From contig NZ_JADBEJ010000008.1 in NCBI RefSeq assembly GCF_014873915.1, positions 248,001 through 312,000 of the forward strand: a stretch of DNA of 64,000 nucleotides, in the 5' to 3' direction. The stretch is from Amycolatopsis roodepoortensis. Its GTDB lineage: Bacteria; Actinomycetota; Actinomycetes; Mycobacteriales; Pseudonocardiaceae. The notes under the pieces were generated by a model that saw only the letters and a program-made list of their open reading frames with translations, had not been told where the DNA came from and made no database searches. Shown piece after piece: positions 25,809 to 34,820 of the stretch (its first letter is position 1; each line of letters begins with the position of its first letter). A program made the position numbers and the translations under genes.

Positions 25809-26486
25809 CTAGCTACGCCTGCGCGATCGAGACGGTTTCGGGGGCAGACGATGGATCACGACGACCGTGCTCGGAACCTCGAGCACCTTGGTGCCGCACT
25901 CGAAGACTTCCGGTTCGCCACCGCCGGCCTTCCGGACGGCGACGCGATCGCGTTCGATTTCCTCTCCAGCGCTCGCTCCTTTGAGGGCGACCAGAGCACC
26001 TTCGGGACGCACGAGCGGGAGGCACCAGTTCGCGAGCCGGGCCAACGGAGCGACCGCCCGGGCGGTGACGACATCCGCGCCACCGAGCTCCTCACGTACC
26101 TGCCGCTCCTCCGCGCGCCCGCGGACAACGGTGATGGGGAGTTCCAGCTTCTCGGCAACCTCGGCCAGCCAGTCGACCCGGCGGGCCATCGGTTCGAGCA
26201 GAACGATATCGAGGTCCGGCCGGCTGATCGCGAGCGGTACACCCGGAAGCCCCGCCCCCGAGCCGACGTCGACCACGCGGGCGCCGTCGGGGATCCGCTC
26301 GCCGATCACGGCGGAGTTGAGGACGTGGCGTTCCCACAGCCGGTCGACCTCGCGGGGTCCGATGAGCCCGCGCTCGACACCGTGCCGCTCCAGGAGTTCG
26401 ACATAGCCGACGGCTTGCTCGACGCGGTCTCCGAATACTTCCGACGCCGCACTCCGTACCGATGCGGCGACCCCGTCCAAGCCCAC
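25809..26486 (-). CDS. rsmG: 16S rRNA (guanine527-N7)-methyltransferase RsmG
   Basis: A 225-residue GidB/RsmG. The SAM-binding motif is VVDVGSGAGLPGVPLAI (about residue 71), followed by VLLEPMARRVDWL; the substrate loop region DRLWERHVLNS and VTARAVAPL are also conserved. It lies in the usual place between jag and parA. Loss of this gene in other actinobacteria gives low-level streptomycin resistance (family knowledge). Confidence 0.95.
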   Translation of the reverse strand: MGLDGVAASVRSAASEVFGDRVEQAVGYVELLERHGVERGLIGPREVDRLWERHVLNSAVIGERIPDGARVVDVGSGAGLPGVPLAISRPDLDIVLLEPMARRVDWLAEVAEKLELPITVVRGRAEERQVREELGGADVVTARAVAPLARLANWCLPLVRPEGALVALKGASAGEEIERDRVAVRKAGGGEPEVFECGTKVLEVPSTVVVIHRLPPKPSRSRRRS

Positions 26487-26509
26487 TCTCTCTCCTCAAC
26501 CTCGACGCC

Positions 26510-26523
26510 GTTTCACGTGAAAC
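26510..26523. other. parS centromere site
   Basis: Perfect palindrome GTTTCACGTGAAAC just upstream of rsmG. Confidence 0.93.
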
Positions 26524-26729
26524 GCGCTCCACTGATTGTCCATGACGCCGACCGCAATGCGGGGAGACAGACCGAAGTTGTGGACAACTCCACTCGCCTT
26601 CCCCAACCGAGGACGGGCACAAGTGTGGTCGAACGGTTTGGTGGCCAACGACGGCGTGCTGCTGAGCCGGACGACCTTCCCCTATGTCTCCGGTTGGGGC
26701 GACCAAGACAGTGCCGTGGTGATCGTCGC

Positions 26730-26743
26730 GTTTCACGTGAAAC
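26730..26743. other. parS centromere site
   Basis: Second perfect GTTTCACGTGAAAC, 220 bases from the previous one in the same intergenic region. The 335-bp gap between jag and rsmG holds no convincing gene, only these two parS sites and the jag terminator. Confidence 0.93.
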
Positions 26744-26771
26744 GCCACGCGTGTAATTCACCCCGGAAACG

Positions 26772-26809
26772 ACGAAGCGGCCCGCCGGATGACCGGCGGG
26801 CCGCTTCGT
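26772..26809 (-). terminator. Hairpin terminator after jag
   Basis: ACGAAGCGGCCCGCCGG at 26772-26788 pairs perfectly with CCGGCGGGCCGCTTCGT at 26793-26809. It lies directly downstream of the jag stop and would close the rpmH-to-jag transcript. Confidence 0.85.
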
Positions 26810-26821
26810 TCGAGTAAACCG

Positions 26822-27379
26822 TCAGGCGGGGAAGATGACGACCCGACGCTTCGGGTCCTCTCCTTCACTCTCGCTCTTGACCCCGTCGACTGCGGCGACC
26901 GCGTCGTGCACGACCTTCCGCTCGAACGGGCTCATCGGCTGCAGCCGGACACGCTCACCGGAGGAGAGCACCGTCTCGGCGGTCGAGCGGCCGAGCTCGC
27001 GGAGCTCCTCGCGACGGTCCGCGCGCCAGCCCGCGATGTCCAGCATCAGCCGGCTACGCGAACCGGTCTCCTGCTGCACCGCCAGACGCGTCAGCTCCTG
27101 CAGCGCCTCGAGGACGGTGCCGCGAGCGCCGACGAGCTTCTCCAGGTCTTCGCCGCCGTCGATGCTGACGATCGCGCGGCCCGCTTCGACATCGAGGTCG
27201 ATGTCGCCGTCGTAGTCCAAAAGGTCGAGCAACCGCTCGAGGTAGTCACCGGCGATGTCGCCCTCCTTCACGAGGACGTCGTCGTCGACACCTCCCTTGC
27301 GAGTGGTCTCTTCAGCGGCGCCCTCAACCTCGGCCGCGCTGTTCTCCTCGGCGTCGATCGTGTCGATCGTCTCCGCCAT
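26822..27379 (-). CDS. jag: Jag / SpoIIIJ-associated RNA-binding protein (KH-R3H)
   Basis: A 185-residue protein with an acidic N-terminal region (to about 65), a KH-like domain (IVSIDGGEDLEKLVGARGTVLEALQELTRLAV) and an R3H domain with SPFERKVVHDAV near residue 155. This is the standard partner gene of yidC. It binds RNA and affects envelope growth in other bacteria. The gene starts 30 bases after yidC ends. Confidence 0.92.
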   Translation of the reverse strand: MAETIDTIDAEENSAAEVEGAAEETTRKGGVDDDVLVKEGDIAGDYLERLLDLLDYDGDIDLDVEAGRAIVSIDGGEDLEKLVGARGTVLEALQELTRLAVQQETGSRSRLMLDIAGWRADRREELRELGRSTAETVLSSGERVRLQPMSPFERKVVHDAVAAVDGVKSESEGEDPKRRVVIFPA

Positions 27380-27409
27380 TACTGGTCTCCTCTCCGGCCC
27401 GGATCGGCG

Positions 27410-28513
27410 TCAGCGACGCTTCCGGCCCGATTTCTTAGTCGAGTCCGAGATGAGACCGGGCACGTCCGCACCGTTCTCCTTCGAGCCGTTCGTCGACGAC
27501 TCGGCCGTTCCGTCTTTGGTGTCCTTCTTCTCCGCGGGGGAGGAGTCGGTCTGCGCGAAGCCGTGCGGCGAGCCCGCCTTCTTGACCTGACCGCCGGAGG
27601 ACTGCTTGTTCCTCTTCTGCTGGACCGGCTTCTGACCGGGGCGCGGCGCGGTCGGCTTCTGGCCGGGCTTCGGACCGAGGTTCGAGCGCTTCTCCTTCTC
27701 GGCCGCCTTGCGGGCCTCTTCTTCCTTGTCGATCTTCGTGTAGACGAGGCGCTGCTGCATCAGGGTCCAGCCGTTGTTGGCGAGCCAGTAGATGAGCAGA
27801 CCGATCGGGAAGAGCGCACCGAAGATGAGGACACCGAGCGGGAAGATGTACATCGTCAGCTTGTTCATCATCGCGGTCTGCGGCGTGGCCGACTCGGGGT
27901 TCTGACGCTGGACCGAGTGACGCGCGGTGAGGTGCGTGGCGATGCTGGCGACGATCATCAGCGGGATCGCGACCGGGGCGACGCCCCAGTGGAAGCCGGT
28001 CTCCGCGTTGCCACCGCTGACCATGTCGACACCGGTGTAAATGGCGTCACCGAGGTTCGTGCCGAACAGCTTCGCGTGGACGTACGACTCGACGCCGGCC
28101 TGATCGAAGAAGTAGTTCTCGGTCTTCGGGCCGCCGTACGGGTTGATCGTGAACATCCGCAGGACGTGGTTCAGACCGATGAAGACCGGGATCTGAAGCA
28201 GCATCGGCAGGCAGCTGCCCAGCGGGTTGACGCCGTGCTCCTTCTGGAGCTTCTGCATCTCCATCGCCTGGCGCTGGCGATCGTTCGCGTACTTCTTCTG
28301 GATCTTCTTCATTTCCGGCGCGAAGTCCTGCATCTTCTTCATCGACCGGACCTGGTTCACGAACGGCTTGAACATGATGCCGCGGACCGTGAACGTGAGG
28401 AAGATGATCGCGAGGACCCAGGAGAACGCGTTCGCCTCGCCGAACACGAACCCGAAGACCTTGTGCCAACACCACAAGATGAAGGACACAGGGTAGTAGA
28501 TGAAGTCGAGCAC
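27410..28513 (-). CDS. yidC: Membrane protein insertase YidC
   Basis: A 367-residue Oxa1-type insertase. The GTG start is chosen for the GAGGAG element seven bases upstream. Segments: VLDFIYYPVSFILWCWHKVFG (TM1), the amphipathic cytoplasmic hairpin PEMKKIQKKYANDRQRQ, the conserved LGSCLPMLLQIPVFIGL, and two later membrane helices. The C-terminal about 100 residues are a Lys/Pro/Gln-rich cytoplasmic tail that may contact the ribosome. It starts 4 bases after the yidD stop. Confidence 0.95.
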   Translation of the reverse strand: MLDFIYYPVSFILWCWHKVFGFVFGEANAFSWVLAIIFLTFTVRGIMFKPFVNQVRSMKKMQDFAPEMKKIQKKYANDRQRQAMEMQKLQKEHGVNPLGSCLPMLLQIPVFIGLNHVLRMFTINPYGGPKTENYFFDQAGVESYVHAKLFGTNLGDAIYTGVDMVSGGNAETGFHWGVAPVAIPLMIVASIATHLTARHSVQRQNPESATPQTAMMNKLTMYIFPLGVLIFGALFPIGLLIYWLANNGWTLMQQRLVYTKIDKEEEARKAAEKEKRSNLGPKPGQKPTAPRPGQKPVQQKRNKQSSGGQVKKAGSPHGFAQTDSSPAEKKDTKDGTAESSTNGSKENGADVPGLISDSTKKSGRKRR

Positions 28514-28517
28514 TGAG

Positions 28518-28823
28518 CTACTCCTCGATCGGTGTTTCAGGTCGGCGGTGGCGCCACGAGAACGTCTCGGGTACCGGGTCGCGCCCGGGCATGGTCCACG
28601 GGCCACAGCGCAGCAGGCGCCGGACCGCGAGATAAGTGCCGCGGCCGGCGCCGTGCCGGGTCAGTGCCTCGACGGCGTACGCGCTACAGCTCGGGTAGAA
28701 CCGGCACGCCGGAGGAAGGAAGGGGGAGATCGCCTTGCGGTACAGCTTGATGGGCAGGAGCAGCACCCATGCCACCGGTCCGGGCCTGGCGTCTTCGGTG
28801 GTCTCGTTCTCGGTGGCTCGCAT
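28518..28823 (-). CDS. yidD: Membrane protein insertion efficiency factor YidD
   Basis: A 101-residue protein with the family signature LYRKAISPFLPPACRFYPSC and YAVEALTRHG, including the two conserved Cys and the RFYPSCS motif. It helps YidC insert membrane proteins. Placed between rnpA and yidC with 4-base gaps on both sides. Confidence 0.95.
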   Translation of the reverse strand: MRATENETTEDARPGPVAWVLLLPIKLYRKAISPFLPPACRFYPSCSAYAVEALTRHGAGRGTYLAVRRLLRCGPWTMPGRDPVPETFSWRHRRPETPIEE

Positions 28824-28827
28824 GCCG

Positions 28828-29220
28828 TTACACCGCTGATCCGTTGTCGGGTGGTCGCGTCTGGCGGGACTTCCCGGACAGCCCGAGACGCCGCAACGAC
28901 GCGTCGAGGTCCGAACCGAGTTCCGCGCTGGACGCGTCCGCGGCCGGAGGTAGTGCCCGTATCACCAACGAGCTGCCCGGCGGCAGTGTTCCGAGCCTGG
29001 CGGAAACAAGATGCCTCAACCGCCGGGTGACCCGGTGGCGGACCACCGAGTTCCCCACGGCCTTGCTCACCACAAAACCCGCCCGCGCCGCTTCGGCGGC
29101 ATCGGGCGGGTCCGTGGTCAACGCATGGACGACGAGGCGGCGCCTGCCTGCCTTGGCCCCACGCCGCATCACGGCACGGAAATCCTCACTGCGCCGCAAC
29201 CTCGCGGCGGCCGGCAGCAC
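28828..29220 (-). CDS. rnpA: Ribonuclease P protein component
   Basis: A 130-residue RnpA, the protein subunit of RNase P for tRNA 5' processing. The core RNA-binding motif reads AVGNSVVRHRVTRRLRHL (RNR motif variant) preceded by GFVVSKAVG, with LRRSEDFRAVMRRG at the N-terminus. Start is a GTG at 29220, 23 bases after the rpmH stop. Confidence 0.93.
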   Translation of the reverse strand: MLPAAARLRRSEDFRAVMRRGAKAGRRRLVVHALTTDPPDAAEAARAGFVVSKAVGNSVVRHRVTRRLRHLVSARLGTLPPGSSLVIRALPPAADASSAELGSDLDASLRRLGLSGKSRQTRPPDNGSAV

Positions 29221-29243
29221 GACGTCCCTCGACGACGGCCGGA

Positions 29244-29387
29244 TCAGGCGGACAGCGCGCCGCGGCCCTTGCGACGACGAGCCGCCAGGATGGCCCGGCC
29301 GGCGCGGGTCCGCATGCGCAGCCGGAATCCGTGGACCCGGGCGCGGCGGCGGTTGTTCGGCTGGAAGGTGCGCTTACCCTTGCTCAC
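29244..29387 (-). CDS. rpmH: 50S ribosomal protein L34
   Basis: A 47-residue basic ribosomal protein: KRTFQPNNRRRARVHGFRLR and RTRAGRAILAARRRKGR are diagnostic. GTG start with AGGAGA eight bases upstream. First gene of the leftward rpmH-rnpA-yidD-yidC-jag operon. Confidence 0.97.
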   Translation of the reverse strand: MSKGKRTFQPNNRRRARVHGFRLRMRTRAGRAILAARRRKGRGALSA

Positions 29388-29990
29388 GACTAACTTCTCC
29401 TGTTTCTCGGCCGCCGGGAACGGTTCGACCCGTTCCTGGCGTGTCGTGCTGACGCACGGCAGTCTCTGGTGTCTCCTACCAACGTGTGGCCTCGTCACGT
29501 CGAGCGACGACAACGTGGGCACGCGAAACGCCCCCGCTGTATACGGGAGACCTTACGAGGGTACGCACCCACCGCCCGGGCCTGGCAGGCACCCCCTCGA
29601 CCACGCACCGCGACGGTACGTGGAGAGTGATCACCGACGACGCGAGGGCATCGAATGGCAACACGCCGTACACCGTGAAATGCTTGCGCGCGAGGACGCC
29701 TTGTGGCAACGAGCGGGGCTTGTTAGCGTGCCCCTCCCGGGTTTTCGCCGAGGTGGAACGGTGCAGGCACCCGGGTGTCCTTGGGGATGTGGAGGCGTCC
29801 CGTCGGCATACGTCGAGCCCGCAGGTGGCGTCACCGCGGGCCGCCGTACATTAGTGCACAGCTGTGGACAACTATGTGGATATTTGCTGTGCGCATGAGC
29901 CGATCGGGCCAGGATGACGCTCGACCCGGCGTTTCGGGCCGCTGAGTGATCTCGCCGCAGCGCACCGATGAGGGGAGGGGAGTCAGGCAG
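29388..29990. promoter_or_regulatory. Divergent rpmH-dnaA control region with two DnaA boxes
   Basis: This 603-bp stretch has no convincing gene. It must hold the rpmH promoter on the left and the dnaA promoter on the right. Near the dnaA side are TGTGGACAA at 29863-29871 and TGTGGATAT at 29875-29883, matching DnaA boxes on the minus strand, consistent with autoregulation of dnaA. I could not assign -10 and -35 elements with confidence. Confidence 0.6.
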
Positions 29991-31625
29991 GTGTCCGATC
30001 ACCAGCACAATCTTGGCGTCATCTGGGAACAGGTCGTGCGCGAGCTGTCGGACGGCACCCTCTCCCCGCAGCAGCGCGCCTGGATGCGGGTGACCCGGCC
30101 GATCGGCCTGCTCGACGGCACCGCACTGCTCGCCGCCCCCAGCGACTTCGCCAAGGAAGCGATCGAGCGCGCCCTTCGCGGCGCCATCACCGAAGCCCTT
30201 TCGCGCCGGCTCGGCCGCGCGGTCTCGCTCGCGGTGAAGGTCGACAGCACCGAGCCCTCGATGCCTCCGCCGCCGCCATCGCCCGGCCCCCGCTACGAAC
30301 CGACGTCACCCAGCCGGGTGGAAAACGGCTCCGGACCGGTGCCGGGTACTCCTCCGCTGCCCGACGGCGACGGCATGCTGTCCCCGACCAGGCCCCGGCC
30401 CGAGCCTCCGAAACCGAGGCCGCCGCGGCAGCAGCCGGTGGACAACAGCCTCAACGATGGCGATGACAGCGATGAAGAAGTCGACGAAGAGGGCGAGGCC
30501 CTCGCCGCCGTGACCGAGATCTGGCCGACCTTCTCCGGGCAGCCGATCGCGGGCCAGCCGTACACCGCGCCGGCGCAGCCGCAGACGTCGAAGACGAAGC
30601 TGAACGAGAAGTACACGTTCGACACGTTCGTCATCGGCGCGTCGAACCGCTTCGCGCACGCGGCCGCGGTCGCCGTCGCCGAAGCACCGGCGCGCGCGTA
30701 CAACCCGTTGTTCATCTGGGGAGAATCCGGGCTCGGGAAGACCCACCTGCTGCACGCGGTCGGGCACTACGCCCAGCGGCTGTTCCCCGGTATGCGCGTG
30801 CGGTACGTGTCGACCGAAGAGTTCACCAACGACTTCATCAACTCGCTGCGCGACGACCGCAAGGTCGCGTTCCAGCGCCGCTACCGCGACATCGACATCC
30901 TGCTCGTCGACGACATCCAGTTCCTGGAAGGCAAAGAAGGTACGCAGGAAGAGTTCTTCCACACCTTCAACACCCTCCACAACGCGAACAAGCAGATCGT
31001 CGTCTCCTCCGACCGCCCGCCGAAGCGCCTCGAAACGCTGGAAGACCGGTTGCGCACGCGGTTCGAGTGGGGCCTCATCACCGACATCCAGCCGCCGGAA
31101 CTCGAAACCCGGATCGCGATCCTTCGCAAGAAGGCCGCACAGGACCGGCTCGCGGTTCCCGGTGAGGTCCTGGAGTTCATCGCTTCGCGCGTCGAGGCGA
31201 ACATCCGGGAACTCGAAGGCGCGCTCATCCGCGTCACCGCCTTCGCGTCGTTGAACCAGCAGCCCGTCGATGTGGCTCTCGCCGAGATCGTGCTCCGGGA
31301 CCTCATCCCGGATTCGCACGCGCCGGAGATCACCGCACCGACCATCATGGGCGTCACGTCCGAGTTCTTCGACGTGACCCTCGACGACCTCTGCGGCCCC
31401 GGCAAGACGAAGGCGCTCGCGACCGCGCGCCAGATCGCGATGTACCTCTGCCGCGAGCTGACCGACATGTCGTTGCCGAAGATCGGGCAGACCTTCGGTG
31501 GCCGCGACCACACGACCGTCATGCACGCGGACAAGAAGATCCGCAAGGAGATGGCCGAACGGCGCCGCATCTACGACCAGGTGCAGGAACTCACTTCACG
31601 GATCAAGCAACGCGCCAGGCAGTGA
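29991..31625 (+). CDS. dnaA: Chromosomal replication initiator DnaA
   Basis: A 544-residue DnaA. Domain I is residues 1-85 (LGVIWEQVVRELSDG); domain II is a Pro-rich and acidic linker to about 190 (with a DDSDEEVDEEGE run); domain III has Walker A GESGLGKTHLLHA, Walker B ILLVDDIQFLEGKE and the arginine finger region RLRTRFEWGLI; domain IV binds DnaA boxes with GRDHTTVMHA. The GTG at 29991 is chosen over the earlier frame opening at 29946 because GGGGAGGGGAG precedes it and the protein then begins like other actinobacterial DnaA. Confidence 0.97.
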   Translation: MSDHQHNLGVIWEQVVRELSDGTLSPQQRAWMRVTRPIGLLDGTALLAAPSDFAKEAIERALRGAITEALSRRLGRAVSLAVKVDSTEPSMPPPPPSPGPRYEPTSPSRVENGSGPVPGTPPLPDGDGMLSPTRPRPEPPKPRPPRQQPVDNSLNDGDDSDEEVDEEGEALAAVTEIWPTFSGQPIAGQPYTAPAQPQTSKTKLNEKYTFDTFVIGASNRFAHAAAVAVAEAPARAYNPLFIWGESGLGKTHLLHAVGHYAQRLFPGMRVRYVSTEEFTNDFINSLRDDRKVAFQRRYRDIDILLVDDIQFLEGKEGTQEEFFHTFNTLHNANKQIVVSSDRPPKRLETLEDRLRTRFEWGLITDIQPPELETRIAILRKKAAQDRLAVPGEVLEFIASRVEANIRELEGALIRVTAFASLNQQPVDVALAEIVLRDLIPDSHAPEITAPTIMGVTSEFFDVTLDDLCGPGKTKALATARQIAMYLCRELTDMSLPKIGQTFGGRDHTTVMHADKKIRKEMAERRRIYDQVQELTSRIKQRARQ

Positions 31626-31653
31626 TTTTTGATCTCGCACTGGCTGTGTTTGT

Positions 31654-31691
31654 CTGTCGAGCGCTGACTGTGTTCTCTGTCGAGCGCTGAC
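31654..31691 (+). repeat. Direct repeat CTGTCGAGCGCTGAC after dnaA
   Basis: Two exact 15-base copies at 31654-31668 and 31677-31691, 23 bases apart, immediately before the dnaA terminator hairpin. Each contains an AGCGCT palindrome. Purpose unknown. Confidence 0.6.
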
Positions 31692-31703
31692 GAAAAGCGC
31701 GCC

Positions 31704-31755
31704 GAAGGGGCGTCGTTCCGCTTCCACCTCGAGGTGAGCGGGAAGGCGCCCCTTC
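31704..31755 (+). terminator. Long hairpin after dnaA
   Basis: GAAGGGGCG at 31704-31712 pairs with CGCCCCTTC at 31747-31755, and the inner part also pairs (CCACCTC with GAGGTG). It lies about 80 bases after the dnaA stop and probably terminates dnaA. Confidence 0.75.
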
Positions 31756-32749
31756 ATCGCGTTTTCGTGGGCCTTCGGCCCAAGGGAGGGCGCTCGACGG
31801 TGAAGTCTCCGTCGGGCGCGGGGCGCCCTTGGGGAGACCGTGGGGTCGCCTGAGTATCGGTTACGTTGGCTGACAAGGGTTTCGGGGCTCTCGCCGGTGG
31901 GTGGGAGCCCCTTCTTCGTGTCCACATAGGGCCGAAGCGTGTGTAGAGGCGCGTAGGGCGGGTACATGAGGAGAAGCGGCGAAGGGGGTGAAGCAGCCTC
32001 GGCGTGCTTCGCGATTTTCCTTGTGTACAAAGGGAATCCACAGGGTGTGGGCAGACTGTGCACAACTCCGGTGGGTTCGGGAGCTGCGGCGACCGGGTTT
32101 CCGTCCACATCGCACTCACAGGGAATCCACAGCATTTCCACACCAAGATCCACACCCTGTCCCCAGGTTGCCCACATCTTGTGCACAAGGGTGACGCGAG
32201 CTGCACGGATCACTCTCCCGAGCGATTCCGGTCACGAACGCCGCCCACAACCCTGGGGACGAACCGGCGCACAACTGGGGATAACCGTGGGGACAACTGT
32301 GGATGACTGTGGACAGATCGAGCGCCGCCCGAATCCATCCACCGACGGCCCGAGCTGTCCACCGTCCGTACACACCCGGAGTCCACAGCCTCCGAGGCGC
32401 CCGGACCTGCGCGAACGAGCCTTGTCCACACAATCCACAACGCCTATTACTACTGCTGTCTTTTCTTCTTCTCTAGAAGAGAACAAAACAAAAACAGGCG
32501 AAGGACGAATCTGGGGACAGCCGGTGAGCCGTGTCGTCTTGTCGACAAAAGCAAGGGGAGGCCGAGGTGACGCGGACCCCGGGGACGGCCTAACGTGGGT
32601 CCCTGCACCTGGTCTGCGTGTCGACGTGCGTTCGCGTCCTCGCTCGGACCGAACACACCTGCGAGGCACCTGGCCATCGCGCTCTCCGGCCGAGGTGACC
32701 CGTTGAGCTTTCGAGCCGTCAGGGGCTCGGCTGTCGAAAGGAAGCGCGC
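31756..32749. other. oriC: Replication origin oriC (dnaA-dnaN intergenic region)
   Basis: This non-coding region between dnaA and dnaN carries many DnaA-box-like 9-mers on both strands. Clear ones: TTGTCCACA at 32422-32430 (actinobacterial consensus), TTGTGCACA at 32179-32187 and its reverse complement at 32058-32066, TTGCCCACA at 32168-32176, TGGGGACAA at 32288-32296, TGTGGATGA at 32299-32307, TGTGGACAG at 32309-32317, and several ATCCACA cores between 32036 and 32160. An AT-rich pyrimidine/purine stretch at about 32441-32500 (with a TTCTTCTCTAGAAGAG inverted repeat) is the best candidate for the unwinding element. No genes of its own are visible. Confidence 0.92.
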
Positions 32750-33883
32750 ATGAAGATCCGCGTCGAGCGTGACGGGCTGGCCGACGCCGTCGCGTGGGTG
32801 GCGAGAAGCCTCCCGTCGCGGCCTCCGGTCCCGGTGCTGGGCGGTGTCCTGCTCGATGCGGGATCCGACGGGACGAGTGACGCCCTCACCGTCTCCGGAT
32901 TCGACTACGAGGTCTCCGCCACGGTCGGCGTCCCGGCCACCATCGCCGACGGCGGCCGTCTCCTGGTCTCCGGCCGCCTGCTGGCCGACATCACCAAGTC
33001 GCTGCCCGCGCAGCCGGTCGAGATCTCCGTCGACGGCGCCCGCGCGACCATCACCTGCGGCTCCGCGCGCTTCTCCCTGCCGACCATGCCGGTCGAGGAC
33101 TACCCGCAGCTCCCGTCCCAGCCCGCCTTCGCCGGTGAACTCACCGGCGACGCGTTCGGCCAGGCCGTCACCCAGGTCGTCGTCGCCGCGGGCAAGGACG
33201 ACACCCTCCCGATGCTGACCGGGATGCGGCTGGAGATCTCCGGCTCCTCGCTGACCCTGGTCGCCACCGACCGCTTCCGCCTCGCGATGCGCGAGTTCAC
33301 CTGGGAGCCGGCCGAGGGCCTGTCCGACGCCGCGGTCCTCGTCCCGGCGCGCACGCTCGCCGAGGCCGCGAAGACGCTCGGCGCCAGCGGCTCCAAGATC
33401 CGCCTCGCGCTCGCCAGCGGTGAAGGCCTCCTCGGTCTCTCCGGCTCCGGCCGCTACACCACGACCCGCCTCCTCGACGCGGAGTTCCCGCCGTACCGGC
33501 AGTTGCTGCCGGCGCAGCACACGTCGCGCGCGGTCATCGAGGTCTCCGCGCTCGCCGAGTCCATCAAGCGTGTTTCGCTGGTCGCCGAGCGTGGCACCCA
33601 GGTGCGGCTGGAGTTCAACGACGGTTCGCTGCGGCTTTCCGCCGGTGGCGACGACGAGGGTTCGGCCGAAGAAGAGCTTCAGGTCGACTACGAGGGTGAG
33701 CCGGTGACCATCGCGTTCAACCCGGGTTACCTCGTCGACGGGCTCGGCGCGCTGAACGCGAACCGGGCGGAACTGACGTTCACCACCCCGAACCGGCCGG
33801 CGCTGATCAAGCCAGCCGACGAGGAGGGCAACGTCGTCCCCGGCTACCTGTACCTCCTGATGCCGGTCCGCCTCCCGGGCTGA
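32750..33883 (+). CDS. dnaN: DNA polymerase III beta clamp
   Basis: A 377-residue sliding clamp with the three repeated DNA-clamp folds: MKIRVERDGLADAVAWVAR in the first, the central AGKDDTLPMLTGMRLEISG, and a C-terminal end YLYLLMPVRLPG that forms the partner-binding pocket (usual MPVR or MPMR). ATG start with GAAAGGAAG upstream. First gene right of oriC. Confidence 0.97.
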   Translation: MKIRVERDGLADAVAWVARSLPSRPPVPVLGGVLLDAGSDGTSDALTVSGFDYEVSATVGVPATIADGGRLLVSGRLLADITKSLPAQPVEISVDGARATITCGSARFSLPTMPVEDYPQLPSQPAFAGELTGDAFGQAVTQVVVAAGKDDTLPMLTGMRLEISGSSLTLVATDRFRLAMREFTWEPAEGLSDAAVLVPARTLAEAAKTLGASGSKIRLALASGEGLLGLSGSGRYTTTRLLDAEFPPYRQLLPAQHTSRAVIEVSALAESIKRVSLVAERGTQVRLEFNDGSLRLSAGGDDEGSAEEELQVDYEGEPVTIAFNPGYLVDGLGALNANRAELTFTTPNRPALIKPADEEGNVVPGYLYLLMPVRLPG

Positions 33884-33920
33884 CCGGCCGCCATTTCTGT
33901 TCGCACCAAAGGGGATCTTC

Positions 33921-34811
33921 ATGGCTCAGCTGGGACTCATCGGCCTCGGCAAGATGGGGTTCAACATGCGTGAGCGGCTGCGCGCGGCCGGTCACGAGGT
34001 GGTCGGCTACGACCGCAACCCCGACGTCACCGACTCCACCTCACTCGAGGACATGGTGTCCAAACTGGACGGTCCCCGGATCGTCTGGATCATGGTGCCC
34101 GCCGGCGAACCCACCCGGCAGACCGTCGCGGAGCTCGGCAACCTGCTGTCCGAGGGCGACCTCGTGATCGACGGCGGCAACTCGAAGTACACCGACGACC
34201 GGATCAACGCGGACCTGCTCGCGACGAAGAAGATCGGCTACCTCGACTGCGGGGTTTCCGGTGGCGTGTGGGGCAAGGACAACGGCTACGGCCTGATGGT
34301 CGGCGGCGCGGCTTCGGACGTCGAGAAGGCCATGCCGATCTTCGACGCGCTTCGCCCCGAAGGCCCGCGTGACGAAGGCTTCTCGCACGCCGGCGCCGTC
34401 GGCTCCGGTCACTACGCGAAGATGATCCACAACGGCATCGAGTACGGCATGATGCAGGCCTTCGCCGAAGGTTTCGAGCTGCTCGAAGCCGCGAAGGTCG
34501 TCGAGAACGTGCCCGCGGTGATCAAGGGCTGGCAGCGGGGGACCGTCGTCCGCTCGTGGCTGCTCGACCTGCTCGTCCGCGCGCTCGACGAGGACCCGGA
34601 GCTGGACGACCTCGAGGGCTACGTCGAGGATTCCGGCGAAGGCCGGTGGACGCTGGAAGAGGCGATCAACAACGCGGTTCCGGCGCCGGTCATCTCGGCC
34701 GCGCTGTTCGCCCGGTTCGCTTCGCGCCAGGAGGATTCCGCCGCCATGCGGGCCGTGGCCGCGCTGCGCAACCAGTTCGGCGGGCACGCCGTCAAGAAAG
34801 CCGGCGACTAG
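33921..34811 (+). CDS. gnd: 6-phosphogluconate dehydrogenase (decarboxylating), short type
   Basis: A 296-residue enzyme of the pentose phosphate pathway, converting 6-phosphogluconate to ribulose-5-phosphate. The Rossmann motif is GLIGLGKMGFNM, coenzyme region VPAGEPTRQT, substrate motifs DGGNSKYTDD and GVSGGVWG, and catalytic GSGHYAKMIHNGIEYGMMQ. This is the short, approximately 300-residue GntZ-like form. Its location between dnaN and recF is shared with other actinobacteria. Confidence 0.93.
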   Translation: MAQLGLIGLGKMGFNMRERLRAAGHEVVGYDRNPDVTDSTSLEDMVSKLDGPRIVWIMVPAGEPTRQTVAELGNLLSEGDLVIDGGNSKYTDDRINADLLATKKIGYLDCGVSGGVWGKDNGYGLMVGGAASDVEKAMPIFDALRPEGPRDEGFSHAGAVGSGHYAKMIHNGIEYGMMQAFAEGFELLEAAKVVENVPAVIKGWQRGTVVRSWLLDLLVRALDEDPELDDLEGYVEDSGEGRWTLEEAINNAVPAPVISAALFARFASRQEDSAAMRAVAALRNQFGGHAVKKAGD

Positions 34812-34820
34812 GCAGGACGG

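Noticed and set aside
29476..29709. A 77-codon minus-strand frame between rpmH and dnaA
   Set aside because: No ribosome site, no similarity recognised, and it lies in the control region of two divergent genes.
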